Shown: positions 1 through 11,169, counted from the first letter of the stretch. The stretch: 64,000 bases of DNA from Atrina japonica (GCA_030159075.1 BROG01000470.1:433001-497000), one strand, 5' to 3'. Numbers and translations: made by a program. The notes: a model not told the origin generated them from the sequence alone.

Positions 1-810
1 GCTATCTTTTCCTTCTTTTGATTCAGCAGTTTCTGAATGAAGTATGCTTCGTATGAATAAATGAACAGGTCAGTCAATAAAGGGGCACACTTGGTTCCCA
101 TAGGAATGCCGACAGTTTGTTGAAAGACAACGTCTCCGAACATTACAAATATATTGTCTATTAGAAATTCCAGCATGTTTTTTCATAACAACTTGTGTAT
201 TTATGTGTAGAATCAGAGTGGTGTTTGACAAATTAAGTACCATGATAACTAATCACTAGATATTTAAATTTTCGGGTACCACCTTTAGTGAAAAAACAGT
301 TGTCTATGATGCTAAAAAGTCTTTCTTTTAATTTTATTTGTGGGATAGTTGTGTAAAGAGTAGAAAAGTCGCATGTTTTGATACTGTGAATTTGAGAAAA
401 ATTGTGTGCTTTCAAATTTTCCAAAAGTTGTTTAGAATTTTTAACTATCCACATCTGATTTACACCGCTTCTGGAATAAGCAACTCTTTAGTATTGCTGA
501 AGGCTGTCAATATCTTGGTAAGAAGTAAAGATAAAGATTTGGTAGAACATTTGCTGGATTTTGCTATGTACCTCTGCATATATGGGGTTATATGATGTTT
601 AGGTATGCAATATAATAATGGTAGCTCAAAATCAGTATCGGTTTTAGGTACATCAAACAAGCGTAATACGGACACGTGATTTTGAAGGATCTCGTCCTAT
701 GAAAGTGAGCTACGTGTGTTTGTAGGATTACCAGAATTCGTATTAAACCCTAGCCTTTCAAATAATCTATTATAGTAATGTGCCTTGCAAATAAAAACTA
801 GAAATATTAT
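1..810 (-). pseudogene. Penelope-like reverse transcriptase relic, copy A1
   Basis: Read on the minus strand, this is the N-terminal and palm part of a reverse transcriptase, cut by the window start. Broken frames show the motif series LHKTPY-like, CSTKSLSLLLTK, then DFSTLYTTIP and the KGGTRKFKYL stretch, in the same order as the better copy at 28.4-29.3 kb. The DxSxLYTxIP motif followed by a GIPMG box is typical of Penelope-like RTs; no GIY-YIG endonuclease is seen, so the family call is tentative. Stops and frameshifts near 455 and 676 make it non-functional. Confidence 0.75.
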
Positions 811-954
811 ACACTATGTAAGCATATAAATTACACGTCTTTCTAAATTAATTGCAAATATATTTTTAAACTATGAAACACAAAAGTTCTCTTATCCTTA
901 TAGGGGTCACATTTAGCATTTCTGTCTCGCTAGTCAGTTGGACATTTTGGAAAT

Positions 955-1135
955 AAATTTTACTAGTTCTATGATATAAAAAAGTATAAATCTTTAGGAT
1001 GTCCGAGATATAGATACAAATCTGGTAAAATGGACAAAAAGGGTTTTCTGGCAACCAAGAGGTGAGATAAGGTGACATGGAGGAGTAAGCATCCCCCGTC
1101 GACCGGTCACACCGACCGTGAGTCCACATTACTAT
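955..1135 (-). repeat. 3' tail fragment of the RT element family
   Basis: About 180 bp matching the non-coding 3' end of the RT copies at 27.24-27.40 and 29.4-29.58 kb: a track ending in 'tcgaccggtcacac', an 'aaccaagaggt' box and a 'gtataaatc' box in the same order. It lies behind copy A1 in the same orientation, so the two form a head-to-tail partial tandem. Confidence 0.7.
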
Positions 1136-1499
1136 TTAAATGAAAAATTAACAGGCCCCAAAATGGTATGAACAATTACTAAATCGACTCGTAGTTACTA
1201 AATTGGTATCAGAATTGACAAATAGATTGTTTTAATAAGTTATCTGTTTTTGTGATACTTTAATTTTGCCATGAGTGGAAGTAACTATGATTATTCTAAT
1301 TTAGTTGCGAAAGAAAATTGAAAGAGGTAATTCTAGTGTTCTAGCTGAGGCACAGCCTTGACTTGTCAGCTGCAAATGTTACTATATTAACGTACTTGTA
1401 GCCTACAGGTAATTTCGAACTCGCCTTATTACTCTTTTGTCAAATAATGCTCCAACAACGATATATGCAATAGGTACTAAGCGAAATGCTAAATACCAA

Positions 1500-1770
1500 A
1501 AAGTGTTCTCTTAGATTCCAAGACGATACATAATGTTTTATAGGTACATCACGTGCGTTTGTCTTGGAATCTCTGAGGGCACTAAGGTATTGAATGCCGG
1601 TTATTTAAGACTACAACCCTGACCCTATTGATTAACACTGTTTCTGGAATAACTGACAATATTGCTAAAGGTTTCGCAAACAGCTGTCATTATCTTGATA
1701 TGGAACATAGATTTAGTGGAAATTTTACTGGATGTATAATCTTATTTGTAGAATAAACAATTTTAAAACT
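1500..1770 (-). repeat. Strongly decayed RT-element remnant with a small hairpin
   Basis: A 14-bp inverted repeat (agattccaagac / gtcttggaatct) spans about 1513-1575. Beyond it, 1635-1700 resembles the 'ttctggaataa...gctgtca' part of copy A1. No reading frame survives. Most of 1140-1500 shows nothing recognisable. Confidence 0.35.
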
Positions 1771-1939
1771 TGATCATGGCGTACACATGGAATATTTTCC
1801 TCCCCATGTCTTATTCTGCCTAGAATATTAAGAGGCATTTCGTTTATATAAAGTTAAATTATACCACACGTTATAGACAGGGATAAATGATATCGGTCTT
1901 GATGTTTACACACAATTATTTCACTATCCGTTTGTATCC

Positions 1940-1942
<3 letters not shown>

Positions 1943-2031
<89 letters not shown>
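1943..2031. repeat. (TA)n microsatellite
   Basis: About 89 bp of uninterrupted TA dinucleotides. An ORF reading IYIYIY across it is an artefact. Confidence 0.95.
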
Positions 2032-2033
<2 letters not shown>

Positions 2034-2139
2034 ACCCAGTACCTGGTATTTCGTGACATGCCGATCATTTTATACTAAAGTAATTTTTTCGCTCAGATAC
2101 CTCGCTCAAAAACTAAGATATTCATATTACAGCGAGTTC

Positions 2140-2310
2140 TAAGTACGTTTAGACGGATTTGGCCACAAAGTTATATTTATTATTTATTGAACTTGTATGA
2201 TACCACCTTCCTTTTGGAAATGTACATTCATATCAAATTTAAGTTTAAACTGATGGAGTCTTATTGACATAAACGGTCGCCTCGAGTATAGTTTTGGCTC
2301 CCTTTATCGA
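2140..2310 (-). repeat. Dispersed repeat family R1, copy 1
   Basis: The boxes 'gacggattt', 'catcatac-like', 'tggagtcttattgaca' and 'ggtcgcctcgag' recur in the same order at 18.6, 26.75, 39.03 and 39.34 kb. It is non-coding, with no clear terminal repeats, and is in minus orientation relative to the 39-kb copies. Confidence 0.6.
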
Positions 2311-2664
2311 TTCATTCATTCTTTTATTTCTTTCTTTATTAATCTATTTGTATTTATGAAATATATAAATCGTCTAATTTTGATGTGTATATTCTAAATT
2401 TACGTTCGAGCCCGGATAAAGTATTTGTTATAGTTTAGTTTATACGTACGATTTACAATTACCATTGCATTACATCTATCTTTCGTCTACTCAAGTAAAT
2501 AAATATTTTAGTAGAAACTTGAAGAGTGATTCTGTACGAGTTTTACACAGTTTTATAGCATAAGAATGTTACTCTCACGAACGTGTACTTTTTGTCCGTT
2601 TATTTAATGTTGCTGTTGCGCCACACTCAACAGTGTAATGTTTCAGTCATACAATGATAACCAG

Positions 2665-2800
2665 TTTTGTAGGGGAGAAACCGGTAAAAATGTTCCAGAG
2701 ACCAATGGCCTTCCACAAGTAAAGTGACAAAACTTCTCAACAAATCAGCTTATGTTCCAGCGGGACTGGAACCTGTGCTGAATAGAGGCGAGATTCTTGA
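2665..2800 (-). repeat. SINE tail fragment
   Basis: Matches the SINE segment at 54.54-54.69 kb: 'gagaccaatggccttccaca', then an 'aaatcagctta' box, then 'ggaacctgtgctga'. In sense this is the body downstream of a tRNA-like promoter; no A or B box is left here. Confidence 0.6.
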
Positions 2801-2943
2801 TGGTTTAAAGAGAGATACAGCAAACTATAAAAACTCGTGAACGTGTGCCTATCTTCTTATCAATCTACAACCGCTTGCAGAGGATAAAGTGTTAAAATAG
2901 AACAAGCCTTGCAAACAAAAGACCCTCGTCAGCATCAGCTGAT

Positions 2944-3024
2944 TTCACCCTAAAAACACATTTGGACTAGTCTAAATTATTGATTTACAGAATATTCCAT
3001 TGTTTTTCAGGTGTTGATGAGTTA
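2944..3024. repeat. Short element S, copy 1 (TCATCAAC ends)
   Basis: About 80-110 bp units with ends 'actcatcaaccc' and 'ggtgttgatgagtt' and an inner 'cacatttggactagtc'-type box. Related copies lie near 35.30, 53.94 and 56.96 kb. The partly inverted ends suggest a miniature non-autonomous transposon. Confidence 0.5.
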
Positions 3025-3211
3025 AGTGGTTTCAACATGCGCCATGCAAGCAAAGAAGACGCGTATGTATGTAGTTTGCACCGTGAAATGGTAGGCCTTT
3101 GCCTATGACCATTGTCGGTTTAATGGTTATAGTATTGGCATACACATACAAAGAAACGAATTAAAGGTGATAAAAATTTAATTGGGTATTCATTACCAGC
3201 GATAACATATA

Positions 3212-3627
3212 TTATGAAATGAGAAATCCCGTGAATGTGGACCAACCAAATCCGAATATTTTATATCCTCCTCCGCTTATTACTCTGACCCATGCCCTGT
3301 CACCTGCATTCATTTCTAGAACACCATCATTGGATCCTTGGTTTGACCTCAGAGTATCACCTCCTGAGTAAACGAAGAACTGGGGGATTCCATTTTTAAC
3401 CAACTCAGTTTCTATCCAATCTCCAGGAAAACTCATGATCGCAATGGAGAAATAATAGGTTCCACTTACAGGTGCTATGAATACTCCAAGACGTTCATCA
3501 TAACCATTTCCGGTATTGGTGATTACGTTAGGGAAAGGAACAACTTCACGTATTCGATAGGTTTTGTTGCTTTCTGCCATAACTGCAGTGAAAGCTATTT
3601 TGTCTGTTGCATTTGGGCTTGCTCTCA
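3212..3627 (-). CDS. C1q-domain protein, terminal exon (globular C1q head)
   Basis: Encodes about 137 residues covering essentially a whole C1q/TNF-like beta-sandwich. FTAV near the start, the NTGNGYDERLGVFIAPVSG block, GTYYFSI, the GVLEMNAGDRAWVRV strand and the closing FGFGWSTFTGFLI all sit where a C1q head has them. In bivalves such secreted proteins act as pattern-recognition lectins; ligand and partner cannot be read here. A clean acceptor (tttctctattttag) precedes the exon, which starts in phase 1. The stop is at 3212. It pairs with the signal-peptide and coiled-coil exon at 5038-5350. Confidence 0.9.
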
Positions 3628-4109
3628 CTAAAATAGAGAAAAAATTACCAAGTAAAACAACACCATCACACAGATTCCAGATCCAGTAATAAACCTTTCT
3701 TGAGTTGTTCCATCCCGTTCATTTTTTTTTTTTGTTGGAATTATTCGTACACAGATCACGTGATTTCGACAGAAAGCCGGACAAGGTCGCTTTAGGTTTT
3801 TGTAATATTTACAGTGGCAACATTCGGTGATATCTTAATTTATTTCGTCTGCAAGGTTCAGATAAATATTCTCTCTTGTAAAGATGACAATTGCCATCAC
3901 TTTTCTGTAGGCTGCATCCCACTGCATGGTATCCATATTCCTTGTCATATATAGGATAAAATGCTTAACCGGAAGTGATGTTGCCTGCATTTTTTCTCTG
4001 ATGTTGCGTACTGACGGAATAAAACAACTCGAAAAAGGTGTATTCATTATATTCGTTCTTACCAAATACATAACACAAAACTTCAAATCCGATTTTATTG
4101 GTACATGTA

Positions 4110-4590
4110 TATGAAAAGAAAAAATGAAGAAGTACTAGTAATCGAAACACAATTCCATTACCATACGTCGAATAAGATAGGTAAATGGTCTCAGCAATGA
4201 AGAACAATTGCGAATCCCAAACGGGGTAGGATCAGGTGTCCGGAAGGAGTCAGCGTTTGGTGGAAAAGTAAAGTTCGGTGAAAAGCCTGATATGCGAAAG
4301 GGAGTCACTGTCTGTGGTTGAGCTCCAGAATATTATCTAATATTCCTGAGAGGGGGGTTTTATATTCTTGAACAAGATCCCCGTATCAACCAAAATACTT
4401 CTCAAACGACGATTCCAAGCGTTCAACAACGTAACCTTGTGTAAGTATTTTATTGGCGAGTTGTTTCGCCCTCAGAATAAAACATTCATAAGAAGAGCAT
4501 GCCCTGGCATAACGTATAAGTTGTGAAAAAAAAACGCCATAGGCAAGAGAAGATGGAATATTACTACTTAGAAACGGGAAGTTCGTGATA
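4110..4590 (-). repeat. RT-element subfamily B, 3' fragment
   Basis: Mirrors 33.32-33.85 kb: the region coding 'SSNIPSSPAYGVFIS'-like sequence (about 4480-4580), then 'ccgtatcaacc', a 'gggggtttta' patch, and the non-coding tail with 'gcgaatcccaaacgggg' and 'ggtctcagcaatgaagaaca'. This gives a second RT subfamily with its own 3' tail, distinct from the A copies. Confidence 0.65.
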
Positions 4591-4988
4591 TGGAAATTGA
4601 ATTGTATGGGTATGATTTTTGTGTATAATGTATAGATAATAAAATTTTAAAATACCATATGTTTTGCAAAATAAAAACACAACGAGTGGTGTAGAATAAC
4701 TAGAGATCTGACCTGTGATGAGTCAATAATAAATCAAAGACTAACAACAGGAAAGAAACTGTACATTTACAGTAATGAAGTATTGTATGGACGGCAAATA
4801 CGACTGCCTTTATATCTGTGTGAATTTAAAATGGATGCGAAATTTCAAGAATAATTGAGGCATAGCTATTCATGCAGGCTGTCCATCCGATAATGAATAT
4901 TCAGGGCGATTTTAAGACGGGTTTAATATGTTTTCTGTCGAAATGGGCTGAAAATAACAAGAAGCGGAAATTTTCGGTTTTGCAGTTC

Positions 4989-5014
4989 ACACACACACAC
5001 ACACACACACACAC
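4989..5014. repeat. (CA)n microsatellite
   Basis: 26 bp of CA dinucleotides next to the end of C1q exon 1. Confidence 0.9.
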
Positions 5015-5037
5015 ATTTGTTCAGTTTAAGTAGCTAC

Positions 5038-5350
5038 TATTATTAGACTTGCCTAGTGCATCATGGCCACGTCTGTAGTTATTCTGATTTATATGTACGC
5101 CAAAGGGCGCGTTCTGTGTCTCAAGTTCCTCAATTTTCTTTTCCAATTTTTCTATTCTCTGTTTTGACATCATTTTATCCTCGTTAAACTGTGCAATTCT
5201 CTGATCCATGCCAACGACGATTTCTCTCAGTCTCTCCACCTCCTTGTTAATGCTAACATCATCGCCGTCTTCGTCCAAAATTTTGGTGATGCCAAGTTGA
5301 AACTGTGTTATAACCAAGACGAAACATACAGACAAGAGACGAGACGCCAT
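5038..5350 (-). CDS. C1q-domain protein, first coding exon (signal peptide and coiled coil)
   Basis: From the ATG at 5350 the product starts MASRLLSVCFVLVITQFQLG, a good secretion signal. An acidic segment follows, then a heptad-rich coiled coil (about residues 35-75: VERLREIVVGMDQRIAQF, then MSKQRIEKLEKKIEEL) that probably drives trimerisation. This start is chosen over an in-frame ATG at 5407 because the signal peptide begins here. The end at 5038 is inferred: a GTAGCT donor there leaves phase 1, exactly what the C1q exon needs, giving about 242 residues. The donor is weak and the boundary is uncertain by a few codons. Confidence 0.75.
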
Positions 5351-5439
5351 GTCTGGAACTGTGGCAATGGCCTCGTGAGTAAAGTTGACAGACAGACTGC
5401 ATATCAAGATAAGGAGCGTTCTTCTTACAGACTAAACCG

Positions 5440-5446
5440 TTATATA
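5440..5446 (-). promoter_or_regulatory. Putative TATA box of the C1q gene
   Basis: On the minus strand the sequence reads TATATAA, 90 nt upstream of the chosen ATG, a normal distance for a core promoter plus a short leader. Position and motif only. Confidence 0.4.
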
Positions 5447-5588
5447 GATATTGCACAATGGTTTAATTGCGCGCAGTTCCAAGCTGAGAAGTCATATTCT
5501 TGAACTGGAATGTAAAGTTATAGATATAACGAAATTAGGTCATGTAATGTATAAGTAGAATGAATTAGTTGATTAATAGAATCTATCC

Positions 5589-5867
5589 CTACCTTGAGGG
5601 TATGACAAAGGAATCTCAATCCGAGGGTTAGATTATTGAATGACAAACCCAAGGCTTGCCGAGGAATTGTCATTCAAAAATCTTAGTTTAAACATACTAA
5701 TTCAATTATTAATGACATAATACATACAATTACAATAAAAAATCAGGGATTTGGAAACAAGCGAACCGCTTATATAAATCCAGCTCCCTATGGTTTAGTT
5801 AAGATTAAACATATTTCAAGAATCTTATCCCAAGAGTCAAGATTCCTTTGTCATACCCTCAAGGTAG
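5589..5867. mobile_element. MITE with 28-bp perfect terminal inverted repeats
   Basis: Positions 5589-5616 and 5840-5867 are exact reverse complements over 28 bp, starting CTACCTTGAGGGTATGAC. The interior (about 220 bp) is AT-rich, non-coding and partly self-complementary. No convincing target duplication flanks it, so the superfamily is open. Related termini (ccttgaggg, atctcaatcc) occur in the duplicated block at 44.3 and 45.5 kb. Confidence 0.8.
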
Positions 5868-5904
5868 CGGTTGACTATTTTTCTCCCATTTTTAAATACA
5901 TGTA

Positions 5905-6084
5905 CATAGGCGTCGGAAGCAAATTGAAAGTGGGGGGTGGGGGGCTAAACCAACTTAAAACACACACACACGCCAAAAACGTCTGGGGGCTAAGCCCCAA
6001 TTTTCAACACCTATGTCTATCTTTGCAAAAAAAAGGGGGGGGGGGCTAAGCCCCACCCTAGTCCCCCCGGTTCCGACGCCTATG
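5905..6084 (+). mobile_element. G-rich element (family G), copy 1
   Basis: A 180-bp unit bounded by CATAGGCGTCGGAA and TTCCGACGCCTATG, perfect 14-bp inverted ends. Inside are runs of G, a (CA)n stretch, 'gggggctaagcccc' and 'cacctatgtctatctttgca'. Two more copies lie at 6782-6953 and 7697-7856. Non-autonomous, no coding capacity. Confidence 0.75.
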
Positions 6085-6439
6085 ATGTGTATATATGTAG
6101 CCTAGATCTATGCAAATGAGATCTGACATGCACAGTATTCTAGACGTCGCAGACACCCTACAGCCTAAGAGTAGTTCTCTGTAAGCACCAAAGTCGTGTG
6201 GCACACATGACATTTTTCCCAATGAAACCTAGCTGGATAGATAGATCTACATCAGTATAGAAAAAATGTAATCAGCCTTGAAATGAAGGGGAAATAATGT
6301 GAACAATGGGAGAAATAACACTCTCTGTAAATGTGTAAGAACAGGATAGGTCAAATAAGTTTACTAGATTCTTATCAAATTATGCCTTGTTACATGTACC
6401 TTCATAGCTGTGACACATAAAAAGTAGAACATTTTAAAA

Positions 6440-6780
6440 CTTTTAAACACATAACTCTGTTATATTGTGCACAATATGATAATTCTATAAGGTTTTTAAT
6501 GAGAGAAAATAAAAATTTAAAATTGCAGCAAAATTTTGAAAAAGGAGGAATTTATCCCACTGGAGGAAAGTTCTAATCCATGCTATATTGTGCGTAAAGT
6601 TTAGTTAAATTGTGCGCACATAGTAATTGCCAAGCTGGGCACACAATTTAACTATACCCACAATTTGTTAAATCTAACTAAACAATGCGAACAGTTTAAA
6701 TAAACTTTATCAAAAATGTACGTACAATATAGTTCGACTGTGCATACAAAATAGTGATGGCTAAATTCTGCGCATAATAT
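6440..6780. repeat. Degenerate minisatellite, left part
   Basis: Loosely repeated units of about 20-25 bp around the theme 'gttaaactgtgcacaatata' (for example taaattgtgcgcaca, taaactgtgtgcaatat). The array resumes at 6954 after a family-G element. Confidence 0.6.
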
Positions 6781-6781
6781 A

Positions 6782-6953
6782 CATAGGCGTCGGAACCGGG
6801 GGGAACCCCCACACTTTTTTTTGTGCAAAGATAGACATAGGTGTTGAAAGTTGGGGCTTAGCCCCCAGACGTTTCTGGCGTTTGTGTGTGTTTTAAGTTG
6901 GTTTAGCCCCCCCCCCTCCCACACACACTTTCAATTTGCTTCTGACGCCTATA
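6782..6953 (-). mobile_element. G-rich element (family G), copy 2
   Basis: Inverted copy of 5905-6084: 'aggcgtcggaaccgggg' on the left, 'tctgacgcctat' on the right, with the C-run, 'gtttctggcgtt' and 'gtgtgtgttttaag' boxes between. It sits inside the minisatellite. Confidence 0.75.
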
Positions 6954-7170
6954 ATGTAATTAAACTGCATGATATTGCACAACTGTGCACGATATTGTTA
7001 AACTGTACACTGTATAGTTAAACTGTGTGTACATTATAACTAAACCATGCACAATATAAGTAAATTGTGCGCACAGTATCCCTGAGAAATTGCTAAACTG
7101 TGTGCAATATAACTAAACTGTCCGTCAAATACTAGTATAACATTTGCTAAACTGTGTACAATTTAGTAAA
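6954..7170. repeat. Degenerate minisatellite, right part
   Basis: Continues the same theme: gttaaactgtac, gttaaactgtgtg, taaaccatgcacaatataa, taaattgtgcgcac, taaactgtgtgcaatataa, taaactgtgtacaat. Confidence 0.6.
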
Positions 7171-7289
7171 AAAAATCTTTATCTTACTTCGGTATAAGGG
7201 CTCCATAAGGGTTACACGGATTTGTTATATTTTGACGAAATATCCGTGTTACTTTGAACTCAGTGTTTATGTTTAACGTCTCACTCAAG

Positions 7290-7470
7290 AATCTTTCACT
7301 CATATGGAGACGTCAACAACTGCCGGTGGAGGGCTTCAAATTTTGGCCTATGCTCGGCACTTAATTTCGGCCATTGACCAGTGAGGGTTATTTAACGTGC
7401 CGACACCTACTTTGACACGGGACCTCGGTTTTTACTGTCTCATCAGAAGGACAGGAAACCAACCTGCCGC
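7290..7470 (+). repeat. SINE body of the kind near 33.95-34.22 kb
   Basis: Carries the 'gagggcttcaaattttggcctatgctcggc', 'cagtgagggtt' and 'acacgggacctcgg' series that I associate with an abundant bivalve SINE. The tRNA-like end is missing here. The related minus-strand copy at 33.95-34.22 kb keeps it. Confidence 0.45.
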
Positions 7471-7602
7471 AGGCTTGTTGCTTATATATTGCTTTGTGTG
7501 TTGTAGGCTTTATTCGTTTCGACTAATTTCTTCGAAACGGTACAACAAGGATATATTAAAATTACCAAGAAAAGTACAACAGTTGTTAATTCTGTTCCCG
7601 GT

Positions 7603-7605
<3 letters not shown>

Positions 7606-7687
<82 letters not shown>
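7606..7687. repeat. (TA)n microsatellite
   Basis: About 82 bp, passing into a short (AC) run at 7687-7695 just before family-G copy 3. Confidence 0.95.
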
Positions 7688-7696
<9 letters not shown>

Positions 7697-7697
<1 letters not shown>

Positions 7698-7853
7698 TCA
7701 GCGTCGGAAGCAAATTGAAAGTGGGGGGGGGGGGGGGGCTAAACCAACTTAAAACACATACACACGCCAGAAACGTCTATGTCCTATGTCTATATTTGCA
7801 AAAAAAAAGTGGGGGGGGGGGCTAAGCCCCCCTCCTAGCCCCCCGGTTTCACG

Positions 7854-7856
<3 letters not shown>
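7697..7856 (+). mobile_element. G-rich element (family G), copy 3
   Basis: Between two (TA)n arrays. Left end 'cagcgtcggaagc', right end 'ggtttcacgcctat', each with one or two changes from copy 1. It contains runs of about 14 and 10 G. Confidence 0.7.

Positions 7857-7936
<80 letters not shown>
7857..7936. repeat. (TA)n microsatellite
   Basis: About 80 bp, directly abutting the family-G element. Confidence 0.95.
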
Positions 7937-7937
<1 letters not shown>

Positions 7938-8139
7938 GGAATGTAATCAACTGTACCGGTTTTAACTTTTTCGTGTACTAAGTTATTTCCTTTTGGACTG
8001 CGGTTATGACCTGACTGTGTCACTTGGTCATCAGGTCAAAATATATGTTGAAATGGGTACATCTGTGACAGCTCTGAGTCGTGGGTTTGCAAGGTAATCG
8101 TTTCAGTACAATTTCTATCCTGAAAATATTTATTATTAT

Positions 8140-8540
8140 AAGTAATGATATATAGGTAAACCTATGGAGATGGCGAAAGCATTCATCTTTAGTTAATCCC
8201 TTTCGGCAGGGGCAACACGACAGAATCACTAAAGGGATTGATGTTCAGTGTTTTTGTCACGTAAATGTCCCAGTCATTCCTAACTCATTGTTCTGAATAA
8301 GATATTGAGTGGCTAACCGTTTCCTTGGTGTTAAATCTTAAATAGAATGAGTTATTTATTTCTCATGAATTAAATGCAACATTAATGTCATTATGTTTTA
8401 TGCTATCTATTTTACTCTATCCCAGCGTATCTATCACTTTGTGCAATTCACATTATCCGAAGAATGGATGCGCTTCCTGATGGGGTTCAATGTACACCCT
8501 TAGTTGTTATAGCCTAGTCTCAGTTTATGCCTTCAGCAAT
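8140..8540 (+). repeat. Left arm of a 3.4-kb inverted-repeat structure
   Basis: Reverse complement, with divergence, of 11170-11570. Shared boxes in order are 'aggtaaacctatgga', 'aaagcattcatc', 'acggcaacacgac-like', 'cagtgtttttgtcacgtaaa', 'ccttggtgttaa' and 'gcctagtctcagt'. No coding content. Confidence 0.65.
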
Positions 8541-8769
8541 TTCCCAATGTGAGCAGAATTTTTACGATTAGCAGTACGGGTCGCCTGATGTAGTAGGAAT
8601 AAATTGTGAGCTTCTCTACATATATGAGGGCTTCGCCCTCTAATATGAATTAAGGCAAAGCCTTGAAAGCGAGTGCAGTCCTGTCATTGTTTGGACAATT
8701 TTTAAAAGTAAAACTTCTTAGTGAAATGCCCATGTCTCGATACATTTGATAATGTTATGCTGCTCCACC

Positions 8770-9092
8770 GATACCACATTTAATCCAATAAGTACCCATG
8801 TCCCTATTTATAAGCTTATAAGCATCCCTCCCCTTTTTACACATGATCAAGTACCTTTCCTAGCCAATTGACAAGGTAATGTGACCACAATAACATAAAT
8901 AACAGTTATTTCTAGTCCCACACAACACAAGAATGTCAATAGGTGTCCACTGTATTAACTACAATAATTTTACCACTTACCCTTGTAAAAAATAAAATGC
9001 TTTTCTTCAGTTTGACTATTTATTACTTCCAATAAGCGCCCACATCTTTTTTCCTTTTTTTTTCATAGGCCCTTATTGGGTAGAATACGGTA
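8770..9092. repeat. Element T, copy 1 (GTATTAGACCC-type ends)
   Basis: Ends resemble 51789-52012: left 'gataccacatttaatccaat', right 'gggtagaatacggta'. It shares inner boxes such as 'ccctttttacacatgatca' and 'ttgacaagg'. Probably a miniature inverted-repeat element. Confidence 0.5.
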
Positions 9093-10055
9093 TTGGCAAT
9101 AAGAGACATACATGTAATGAGTGGCGTTGTGCTACAGATCCCGCATTTTCCTTTTTTTTTTCTTGACGCTTTGTCAAACTTTTATAAAAATTTCTATGTT
9201 GCTGGTGATAAAGAAATAAACCGAAATTCTACACCTTATTTGACACTTCTTTCCTTGTGGTTCTTACATTAAGACAATGAGACAACAGGCTGATGGCAAG
9301 TGCAAACTACTGGTTTATATATACATGTTGCAAATTTTGGTCAAATTCTGGTGATTGATTTGATTAGCCAGTGGGATAACTTTCAAGAAATCATGCTAGT
9401 GCTGTTACAATGAAAGCTGTCCTTGGTCTTACTCATGCTTTAAACCAGCAATATAGAGAGCCTAGGCTTTATTTATCAGTGGTCAAACTTATTTGTCTGT
9501 GATCGCTCAAAATATGCACCAAACAGGAAAAAATTAGGCAGACAATTAGCCAATTTCATGTTTAACCAATGATGAGAAAAAAATGAATCCATGGCTTAAT
9601 AAATTATTGACTAATGGCAGAGTGAGCCCTGGTAAAATACATCTGTATACTTAAAAGAGCATCAGAATACGAACATTCAACAAGACTCTCAAATGTATCA
9701 CAATTATGAATGACCACTACAGTGTTTGAAAACAATGCAATTCATTTTAATAATGAAATTTTGGATGCAGATTATGAACAATAGTAGAATTTAAACTGCA
9801 GAAGTAATGGAAATAGACAGATGTTTGTAAGACTAGAAAATACCATGAATTTTTCCTTTACTTGAGTCTTTTTGTTGTTGCATATTATCAAATTTATGCT
9901 AAAATAAAAATGTGTCAATAATAAATATTAGTTTAGATCCGAATGATGAGTGGAAACAAGTATTCAGACACCGTAGGAAAACAACTATAGCAGGTGTGAG
10001 ATAGCAGTGATATATTTTCTAAAAATATCTATACATACTATAACAATGATGTTTA

Positions 10056-10118
<63 letters not shown>

Positions 10119-11169
10119 CAGGATTAATTTTTTTCAAGAACTTCTCCTCATGCTTTTCTCCTGGATATGTTAAAGCAATTTTGTTGATCAGTTCATGGTG
10201 AAGAAATGATCAATCTGTAATTGACAATCTGATGACAAGTGTAGTGGCAATTCAAAAAGCCATTGGAAAAACAAACCACTTAAGCAAGGAGATAAACACA
10301 CACACAAACTAAACATCTCTCTCCATGCCTCTCATGGACGAGTGGCAATTAATTAGTCATCAAGCCAAAGCAAGCAGGGAAGGTTTATCAGACTTATACA
10401 CGTTCTTGTTCTTTTTTTTGTTGTTGTAATAACATGTTTAAACCTAAAATTTCATTGTTCTGTAAATTTGCTGTTACAAGGTTGGGTGTACTAAAGTCAA
10501 CTAAAATATTTATCAATTCCTCTTTAGATGTAATGATTATTTTTTTCTTTAAATATATATCATTTGGAATTAAAATATAACAGTATAGATCTACAGTTAA
10601 ATTGGTCACATAGAAATTCAATATATAGAAGTAAGTAAGTCATGTATTGGCATTAGATTAGCAGTCAAATATTATGATATGTCAAAGAAGTCAAAAGGCA
10701 TAGTTCGATGTTTAACCAGTGATTCCAGTGAATTCATGAACACCAAAATATAGGCTACTATGTATGGAGAGAAGCCTATATTTTATTATAAAGTAAATAA
10801 AGTGCATTTTTTACCTTTCTGTTTCTTTTTTTTTTTTTTTTTTTGAGGGGAAAGGGGAGCTTTAAATTAAAATTTCATTTCAGATAATTATTCACTTGTT
10901 CTTTTACATGTAGCTTCATCTAATAATTTCTGTATGGCTATGGAAGTGTTAAAAACCTATATAGAAAGCTTGTATCGGCTAATTTATTTTCTACATGTAC
11001 TCTGAATGTGTACACAATTTTCAAAAATGTTTCTGCAGGATGACCGAGTTTCTTCCCCATAGAAAGTAGCTAATATGTCATGTTTGTCGAAATTTACAGT
11101 TAACTTTTACGTCAGTAAATCAATACAATCTTTCATTTGAAGCTTTCACATTTACAATGTTAATGTAAT
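9093..11169. other. Non-coding spacer inside the inverted repeat
   Basis: About 2 kb of AT-rich sequence with homopolymer runs and a (GA)n array at 10061-10114. I see no exon with credible splice sites and no element ends. Confidence 0.5.
10061..10114. repeat. (GA)n microsatellite
   Basis: 27 GA units, uninterrupted. Confidence 0.95.

Larger units (their letters stand above)
3650..5037 (-). other. Intron of the C1q-domain gene
   Basis: About 1.4 kb between the two coding exons. It holds a minus-strand RT-element 3' fragment (4110-4590) and a (CA)n run. A further small exon cannot be excluded, because the donor chosen for exon 1 is not a consensus one. Confidence 0.6.

Noticed and set aside
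7397..7825. 142-codon ORF across (TA)n
   Set aside because: IYIYIY translation of a microsatellite joined to a family-G element.
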